Positions 35,558-41,058 of a stretch of 41,058 nt of DNA are shown one piece after another. The first letter of the stretch is position 1. The number at the start of each line of letters is the position of its first letter. The notes under the pieces were generated by a model, which was not told where the DNA came from, did no database searches, and saw only the letters and a program-made list of their open reading frames with translations. Location: the NCBI GenBank assembly GCA_028876365.1, contig JAGWRZ010000048.1:1-41058 (forward strand), given 5' to 3'. Source of the DNA: Acidobacteriota bacterium. Its GTDB lineage: Bacteria > Actinomycetota > Thermoleophilia > Gaiellales > Gaiellaceae. Both the position numbers and the translations under genes were made by a program.

Positions 35558-35580
35558 CCCCTTGTCGGTTACGACAGGGG
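35558..35580 (-). promoter_or_regulatory. Possible RNA hairpin hiding the DUF892 ribosome binding site
   Basis: On the minus strand CCCCTGTCG pairs with CGACAAGGGG across a short TAAC loop with one bulged A, nine base pairs in all. The 3' arm contains the Shine-Dalgarno sequence AAGGGGG. It could control translation, or be chance in GC-rich DNA. Confidence 0.3.
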
Positions 35581-35660
35581 AACTTTCCTGCGCGCAAGTC
35601 CGCAAACGCGCGGGAGACGAGCTCCGCTCGGCGTGACGACCCACCGGCGTGCGAGGAGCC

Positions 35661-36548
35661 CTATCCGGCGCTCCGGCCCGCGCGCTCGACGCGCGCGCGC
35701 TGCGGCCCGATCGTGTACTTCGGATCGCGCGCCGACTGGAAGCCGGCCCTGAACACCGACCAGCGAAGGCACAGCTCACCCGCGCACACCATCGCGCCGC
35801 CGAGCGCGGCCGACCTCCGGCTCTTCCCGCCCCGAGTCGCGAGAAGCGCCGCGCCGCCTCCGGCGAGCGCCTTCGCCGCGAGCGCGAGCTTGCCGGCCGC
35901 GCCCCGGCGGTACACCTCGCCGGTCGTCCCGAGCCTGAGCTCCATGCCCTGCATGAGCGCACCCTCGGCCGCGACGGCGCCGACGGCGAGCCGCCGAGCA
36001 GGGCCCGCCTCGGCCGGGGGGACGAACATGCAGGCCGCGGCGCCCGCGCTCGCGGCCGCGCTCGCGCCGAAGATCCACGGCAGCTCGTGCCTCCCCTCGT
36101 GCCACACGGGGATCGCCGTGTCGGCCACGAGGACGCCGGTGTACGTCGCGAGCGGCGGCCCCGCGAGCGCGGCCACCGTCTCGGCGAGCAGCTTCACGGG
36201 CTTCAGGCGTCCGAGCAGCTCGAGCGCGGCGGCCGTGCTCGACGCTCCGCCGCTGACGAGGAGGATCCAGGCGCCGACGTTCATCGGCGAGGTGGCCTTC
36301 GCCACGCGCAGCATGTGGTGGAAGCGCTCCGGACGCCCGAGATCGGCGATGAGCAGCATCGGCGAGACCGCGTCGGCGGCCGCCCCCACGTAGAGCGCCG
36401 ACTTCGACAGGCGCTCGTTCCCGGCGAGCTTTGCCCCGAGTGAGAGGACGGACGACGCGCCGGCGAGGCCGCCGGTGAAGAAGTACGTCGGGATCTGCCA
36501 CGTCCACACCGGTTCCTTGATCACCGGCCGGCCGTAGTACGAGCTCAC
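35661..36548 (-). CDS. NrfD-like membrane subunit of formate dehydrogenase
   Basis: 295 aa from GTG 36548, overlapping the fdhB stop by 4 nt. Around eight TM helices; the opening YYGRPVIKEPVWTWQIPTYFFTGGLAGASSVLSLGAKLAG is characteristic of NrfD/PsrC polysulfide-reductase-type quinone-reactive subunits, including the conserved IPTYFFTGGLAG. It lacks heme-ligating His pairs, so it replaces the cytochrome b (FdnI) of E. coli FDH-N and should pass electrons to menaquinone. Confidence 0.9.
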   Translation of the reverse strand: MSSYYGRPVIKEPVWTWQIPTYFFTGGLAGASSVLSLGAKLAGNERLSKSALYVGAAADAVSPMLLIADLGRPERFHHMLRVAKATSPMNVGAWILLVSGGASSTAAALELLGRLKPVKLLAETVAALAGPPLATYTGVLVADTAIPVWHEGRHELPWIFGASAAASAGAAACMFVPPAEAGPARRLAVGAVAAEGALMQGMELRLGTTGEVYRRGAAGKLALAAKALAGGGAALLATRGGKSRRSAALGGAMVCAGELCLRWSVFRAGFQSARDPKYTIGPQRARVERAGRSAG

Positions 36549-37327
36549 GACCTGCCCCCCACGAATGCCGCGGCGATTCCGACGACGATGCCGGCCGCGG
36601 CCGCCGCCAGCGAGCGGTACATCTGCGGCAGGTGCCTCGTCGAGACCACCGGGTCCGGCGGCAGGCCGTACACCTCGGGCTCGTCGAGCAGCAGGAAGAA
36701 CGCGCCGAAGCCGCCCACGCCGTCGTCCGGATCGCGGCCGTACAAGCGCGCGCCTTCCACTCCGTCGCGCTCGAGCTTCGCGAGCCGCGCGTCTGCTCTC
36801 ACGCGAAGCTCGTCCAGCGGCCCGAACTGGATCGAGTTCGTCGGGCACGCCTTCGCGCACGCGGGCTCGTGCCCGCCCTTCAGCCGGTCGTAGCAGAGCG
36901 TGCACTTCCAGACGCGTCCGTCCTTCGGCTCCTCGCGCTTGCCGAGCACGCCGAACGGGCACGCCGGCACGCAGTACCCGCACCCGTTGCAGATGTCCTG
37001 TTGCACGACGACGGTGCCGAACTCGGTGCGAAAGAGCGCTCCGGTCGGGCACACGTCGAGGCACGCGGCATGGGTGCAGTGCTTGCACACGTCCGACTCC
37101 ATCAGCCAGCGCAGGCCGTCCCCGTTCCGCTCCTGCTCGACGAACGCGACGTGGCGCCATGTGTTCGCGTTCAGCTCCGACGTGTTGTCGTACGACTCGC
37201 CTGTCCAGGTCGTGCCGTCCTGCGGAATGAGGTTCCACTCCTTGCACGCGACCTCACACGCCTTGCAGCCGATGCAGACCGAGGTGTCGGTGAAGAAGCC
37301 GACGCGCTCCTGCTCGTAGGTCGTCAC
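36545..37327 (-). CDS. fdhB: Formate dehydrogenase iron-sulfur subunit (four 4Fe-4S clusters)
   Basis: 260 aa from GTG 37327, overlapping the fdhA stop by 4 nt. Sixteen cysteines form four clusters: C18/21/24/28, C81/84/89/93, C113/116/119/123 and C142/145/157/161. A C-terminal hydrophobic helix (LAAAAAGIVVGIAAAFVGG) anchors it, as in E. coli FdnH. It carries electrons from the catalytic subunit to the membrane subunit. No Tat or Sec signal is seen in the N-terminus, so the complex may face the cytoplasm. Confidence 0.94.
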   Translation of the reverse strand: MTTYEQERVGFFTDTSVCIGCKACEVACKEWNLIPQDGTTWTGESYDNTSELNANTWRHVAFVEQERNGDGLRWLMESDVCKHCTHAACLDVCPTGALFRTEFGTVVVQQDICNGCGYCVPACPFGVLGKREEPKDGRVWKCTLCYDRLKGGHEPACAKACPTNSIQFGPLDELRVRADARLAKLERDGVEGARLYGRDPDDGVGGFGAFFLLLDEPEVYGLPPDPVVSTRHLPQMYRSLAAAAAGIVVGIAAAFVGGRS

Positions 37328-40300
37328 GTCCTGCGGACCTCTCCGGGCTCGGTGCGCGGCTCCTGCGCCTGCTGCGATTGCGCCTGGTCGCGGATCTCGG
37401 CGACGAAGTCGACGAGCGCCTTCCCCTGCGGCCGCCTGCCGGGCCGGATGCCGCACGTCACCGCCTTCGTCTCCATGATGTGGACGTTCGGGTCGAGCGC
37501 CGCGTGCATGAGGTCGTTCGCGCTGTCGCCGGTGGAGAGAAGCCGCGTGCCCCAGTGGTACGGCACGCCGATCTGGTGCGTCGTGCGCCCGCCGACGACG
37601 AGCGGCTTCACGCGACGCGTGACGAGCACGCGGGCCTCGATCGCGCTCCGCGACGTGTAGATCGTCGCCCATCCGCCGTGCTCGAGACGCGCCTCGCGGG
37701 CGAGCTCGGGCGAGACCTCGCAGAAGAGCTCGGGCTGGAGCTCGTTCAGGTACGGCACCGAGCGCGTCATCCCGCCGGCGGTGTGGTGCTCCGTGAGACG
37801 ATAGGTCGTGAGCACGTGCGGATAGAGATCGCTGCCCGGCTCGTCGGCGACCGGGTTGTACGGGTCCCACGCCGCCCCCGCGTGCCGCTGCCGGCGCGGG
37901 CTCGCACGCTGGGCGTAGAGGATGTTGTCGAAGGGAGACTCGTGCGGCTCGTAGTGCGCGGGCAGCGGCGCGTCCTCGAGCCCCTGCGGAACGTAGAGCC
38001 ATGCGCGCCCGTCCGGCTGCATGATGAAGGGATGGCTGCCGGCGATCGCCTCTTCCGCTCTTGCGCCGCGCCGCGGGACGTAGTCCGGCGCCTTCGTCTC
38101 GTCGAAGTCGGGGACGTCGTCGCCGGTCCAGCGCCGACCGTTCCACCACACGTACTTCTTCCGTTCCGACCACGGTCGCCCGTCCGGGTCGGCTGAGGCG
38201 CGGTTGTAGATGATCCGCCGGTTCGCCGGCCACGCCCAGGCCCACTCGGGCGCGGTGGCGTTCTGCTCCCAGCGCGGCTTCTTGCGCGCAGCGTTGTTGA
38301 CGCCGTCCGCGTACACGCCGCAGTAGATCCAGCAGCCGCAGGCCGTCGAGCCGTCGTCCTTCAGCTCCTTGTACGAGGAGAGGAACGCCCCGCTCTCGAG
38401 GACCGAGCCGTTGATCTCGGCCAGCACCGCCTCGGCATCGGGCTCCTGGATCGGCGAGTGCGTCGGGTACGACCACTGCAGTGCCTCGATCAACGCGTCG
38501 CGCTCGTCCTTCGAGCCGGCGAGCTTCTCCTTGATGCGGCGACCGCGATGGAAGTAGAACCAGAGCTCGGAACGGCAGTCCTCCCTGGGCTCGACCGCCT
38601 GCCAGTGCCACTGGAGCAGGCGCTGCGTGTTCGTGAACGAGCCGTCCTTCTCGACGTGGGAGGCGGCGGGGAGGAAGAACACCTCGGTCGGGATCGAGGT
38701 CGTGCTCAGCTCGCCGCTCTCGATCTCGGGGCTGTCGTACCAGAACGACGCCGTCTCGATCTCGACGAGGTCGCGCACGACGAGCCAGTCGAGCTTGGCG
38801 AGCGCGAGGCGGTGCGCCTTGCCGTTCGCGTTGCCGACAGCGGGGTTCTCGCCCGCGACGATGTATCCCTTGACCGTGCCTTCGAGCATCTGCTCGAGCG
38901 TCCAGTAGGTCGAGTTGTCGTCGTCGATCCTCGGGAACGTGCGGAACAGCCAGTCGTTGTCCTCGTTCGCGTGCTCGCCGAAGTAGGCCTTCATCAGGCT
39001 CACCCAGTACGCCTTGAAGTGGCCCCACCATCCGGTCGGGGAGATGTTCGCCTCCATGAAGCGGTCGAAGTCGCCGTACGTCTTCGTGTGCGGCATCGAC
39101 AGGTAGCCGGGGAGGATGTCGAAGAGCGTCGGGATGTCTGTCGATCCTTGGATCGACGCGTGCCCGCGCAGCGCGAGGATGCCGCCGCCGGGGCGCCCGA
39201 TGTTCCCGAGCAGCTGCTGGATGATCGCGGCCGTGCGGATGTACTGGACGCCGACCGTGTGCTGTGTCCACCCGACCGCGTAGCAGAACGCGCTCGTGCG
39301 CTCACGTCCGGAGTTGCGCACGAGCGCCTCGCAGACGAAGACGAAGTCGTCGACGGAGCAGCCGCACGTCTCGGCGACGAGCTCGGGCGTGTAGCGCTGG
39401 TAGTGGCGCTTGAGGATCTGGAAGACGCAGCGCGGATGCGAGAGCTCGGGGTCTTCGGACGGCGGCTCGCCGTGGCGGAGGCCGCCGCCCGCGCCGCCGT
39501 GCCCCGCCTGGTGGCCCGTCGGGCCGAAGCCCTCCTCGCGGTTGCCGGCGGCGCCGTGGAGCTCCATGCCTTCGTACTTCCACGTCGTCGTGTCGTACGT
39601 GCACTCTTCCGGGTCCCAGCCGGAGAAGAGACCGTCCAGCTCCTCCGTGTCCGCGAACGTGTCCTCGATGATCACCGGCGCGTTCGTGTAGTGGCGGACG
39701 TACTCCTCGAACCAGAGATCGTTCTGGAGGATGTAGTTGACGATCCCGCCGAGGAACGCGATGTCGCTGCCCGCGCGGATGCCGACCCACTTGGTCGCCA
39801 TCGCGCTCGTTCGCGTGAAGCGCGGATCGATGTGGATCACCTCGGCGCCCCGCTCGCGCGCCTCCATCACCCACTGGAACCCGACGGGATGGTTCTCCGC
39901 CATGTTCGAGCCCATGACGACGATGCAGTCCGAGTTGGCGAGGTCCTGCTGGGTCGTCGTCGCTCCGCCCCGCCCGAACGAGGTCCCCAGACTGGGGACC
40001 GTGGAGCTGTGTCATATGCGGGCCTGGTTCTCGACCTGGACGATCCCGAGGCCGACGCAGAGCTTCTTGATGAGGTAGTTCTCCTCGTTGTCGAGCGTCG
40101 CGCCGCCGAGGTTCGCGATCGCGAGCGTGCGATTCGCCGGGGCCCCGTCCTCGGTCTCGTCCTGCCAGTGGCGCGCGCGGGTCTCGACGACGCGGTCGGC
40201 GATCATGTCCATCGCCGTCTCGAGGTCGAGCTCCTCCCACACGGTCCCGTACGGGCGCCGGTACTTCACCTTCAGCTCGCGGACCGGCGACTGGATGTAG

Positions 40301-40581
40301 CTCTTCGACGCTTGTCCCTTGGGGCAGAGCCGGCCGCGTGAGATCGGGCTCGCCGGATCCCCCTCGATGTGCATGACCTCGCCGTCTCTCACGTAGACGA
40401 GCTGGCCGCAGCCGACGGCGCAGTACGGGCAGATCGACTGGACGACGTGGTCGGCCTCGTCGATGCGGGGCCGGAGCGCCTTCGATCGCGGCGACTGCGC
40501 GGCGCGTCCGCGGCCGAGCGGATCGCCCTCGCGCAGCTGGCGCAGGACGGGCCAGGACGCGATCGTGTCGACGAGGGTCAC
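37324..40581 (-). CDS. fdhA: Formate dehydrogenase catalytic subunit, selenocysteine-containing
   Basis: 1085 aa when the in-frame UGA at 40012-40014 is read as Sec190. It oxidises formate to CO2 at a molybdenum or tungsten bis-pterin site. The 4Fe-4S site is Cys51/54/58/86 (CPYCAVGC...GRLCPKG). Around the UGA the frame reads NQARI-U-HSSTVPSLGTSFGRGG, then CIVVMGSNMAENHPVGFQWVMEA, exactly as in known Sec-FDHs (U-H-S-S). The start GTG 40581 has GGGAGAAGGG upstream; the N-terminus (DTIASWPVLRQLREGDPLGRG) has no twin-arginine signal. A SECIS hairpin starts 11 nt after the UGA. The C-terminal molybdopterin-binding part (about 960-1085) is intact. Confidence 0.93.
39982..40000 (-). promoter_or_regulatory. 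Predicted bacterial SECIS element of fdhA
   Basis: Counting from the base after UGA, nt 12-18 (GGUCCCC) pair perfectly with nt 24-30 (GGGGACC), closing an AGUCU loop at 19-23. E. coli fdhF has loop GGUCU at the same 19-23, and the loop GU is needed for SelB binding. The position and shape therefore support Sec insertion at the UGA. Confidence 0.85.
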
Positions 40582-40629
40582 CCATCCCTTCTCCCGTGTC
40601 CGCTCGAGACAAAACGGCTCCGCGTGCGT

Positions 40630-40673
40630 TCCGCGGGCATCCTGCCGGGCAGGCACGTTGCAGCGCCCGCGGA
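40630..40673. promoter_or_regulatory. Nested palindromes in the fdhA/mnhE divergent gap
   Basis: TCCGCGGGC (40630-40638) and GCCCGCGGA (40665-40673) are perfect 9-bp inverted arms. Between them CCTGC and GCAGG (40641-40653) form a second small palindrome. The 111-bp gap must hold both promoters, so these are candidate operator sites. No clear -10 box was identified. Confidence 0.4.
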
Positions 40674-40692
40674 CGGGGGCAAGGAGCACCGC

Positions 40693-41058
40693 ATGAGGCA
40701 CGTGGTCCCCTGGCTCGCGGGCTGGCTCGCCTTCTTCTGGCTCTGGCTTCTCCTCGCAGGCGACTGGAACCGCATCGCATGGATCGGCGCCGCGTCCTGC
40801 GCGACCGTCGCCGCGACGCTCGGCGAGCTGGCGCGCACGCGGGCGGCCATCGATCTACGGCTGCCGTGGCGTGCGCTCGCCGCGTCGTGGACTGCGCTCC
40901 CGCGCGTTCTGCCCGACTTCGCGATCGTCATGTTGGCACTCCTCCGGCGCACGCACGGGCGAACGCACACGCGCAAGACGGACGTGCGCGGCAGTCGCGC
41001 GGTGACGAACTACGCCGCCAATCTCAGCCCGAACGCCTATGTGATCGCGATCGACGAC
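40693..41058 (+). CDS. MnhE-like Na+/H+ antiporter subunit E, 3' truncated by window edge
   Basis: 122 codons, open at the window end. AAGGAG lies 6 nt before the ATG. Two N-terminal TM helices (MRHVVPWLAGWLAFFWLWLLLAG and IGAASCATVAATLGEL) and a third at PRVLPDFAIVMLALLRRT are followed by VTNYAANLSPNAYVIAIDD, which matches the Mnh/MrpE C-terminal pattern (a L-A-N-x-x-(T/S)-x-(T/N)-P-G/N-x-x-V segment). It would be part of a Mrp-type antiporter if mrpF/G follow outside the window. Divergent from fdhA. Confidence 0.6.
   Translation, partial: MRHVVPWLAGWLAFFWLWLLLAGDWNRIAWIGAASCATVAATLGELARTRAAIDLRLPWRALAASWTALPRVLPDFAIVMLALLRRTHGRTHTRKTDVRGSRAVTNYAANLSPNAYVIAIDD

Overview
This is a very GC-rich, gene-dense window with almost no intergenic space. 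It suggests an actinobacterium, and I infer the class Thermoleophilia (Gaiella/Solirubrobacter-like). The grounds are the GC-rich codon use, many GTG/TTG starts, 4-nt GTGA/ATGA gene overlaps, an actinobacterial-type three-helix Rieske protein, and a recurring promoter style in which a TANNNT -10 box sits 6-9 nt before the start codon (leaderless mRNAs). The taxonomic call is inference only.

Layout. 1-2602: 3' part of a glycogen-debranching gene (glgX), a small membrane protein and a SatP/YaaH-like transporter. 2727-7047: an OmpR-type two-component system, a DUF4242 protein and a large cyclase-AAA signalling ATPase. 7079-15681: mostly single genes (peptidoglycan-binding protein, purine nucleoside phosphorylase coupled to an R2-like diiron protein, GT39-like glycosyltransferase, SDR, GH25-like protein, DUF3089 lipoprotein, ABC-2 permease, FMN-binding-domain protein). 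15845-15916: tRNA-Arg(CCU). 15993-23620: class III aminotransferase, a sixA-ABC transporter operon, a PhzF-like gene with no canonical start codon, and a CytX-PfkB-BNR operon.

23604-31483 holds a respiratory block. One overlapping minus-strand operon encodes caa3 oxidase subunit II with cytochrome c, a fused subunit I/III, a small membrane protein, diheme cytochrome c, Rieske protein, cytochrome b and a coiled-coil protein. The assembly factor ctaG is divergent from it. Together these should carry electrons from menaquinol through a bc complex to a caa3 oxidase.

31522-34934 encodes aconitase followed, in overlapping order, by a 74-aa helical protein and an AhpD/CMD-like protein. The AhpD-like gene is split by an in-frame UGA exactly at the second cysteine of the CxxC motif (CPF-U-TEAH), followed by a good bacterial SECIS hairpin. 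35661-40581 encodes a membrane-anchored formate dehydrogenase (fdhA-fdhB-nrfD). Its catalytic subunit is also interrupted by UGA at the known selenocysteine position, followed by a near-ideal SECIS hairpin. The window therefore carries two selenoprotein genes about 8 kb apart that ordinary gene callers would break into pieces. These are the most notable content, together with an aconitase promoter buried in a perfect 10-bp-arm palindrome, an oxidase lacking the K-pathway lysine, and two copies of a palindromic repeat in convergent intergenic gaps. The window ends in an MnhE-like antiporter subunit gene.
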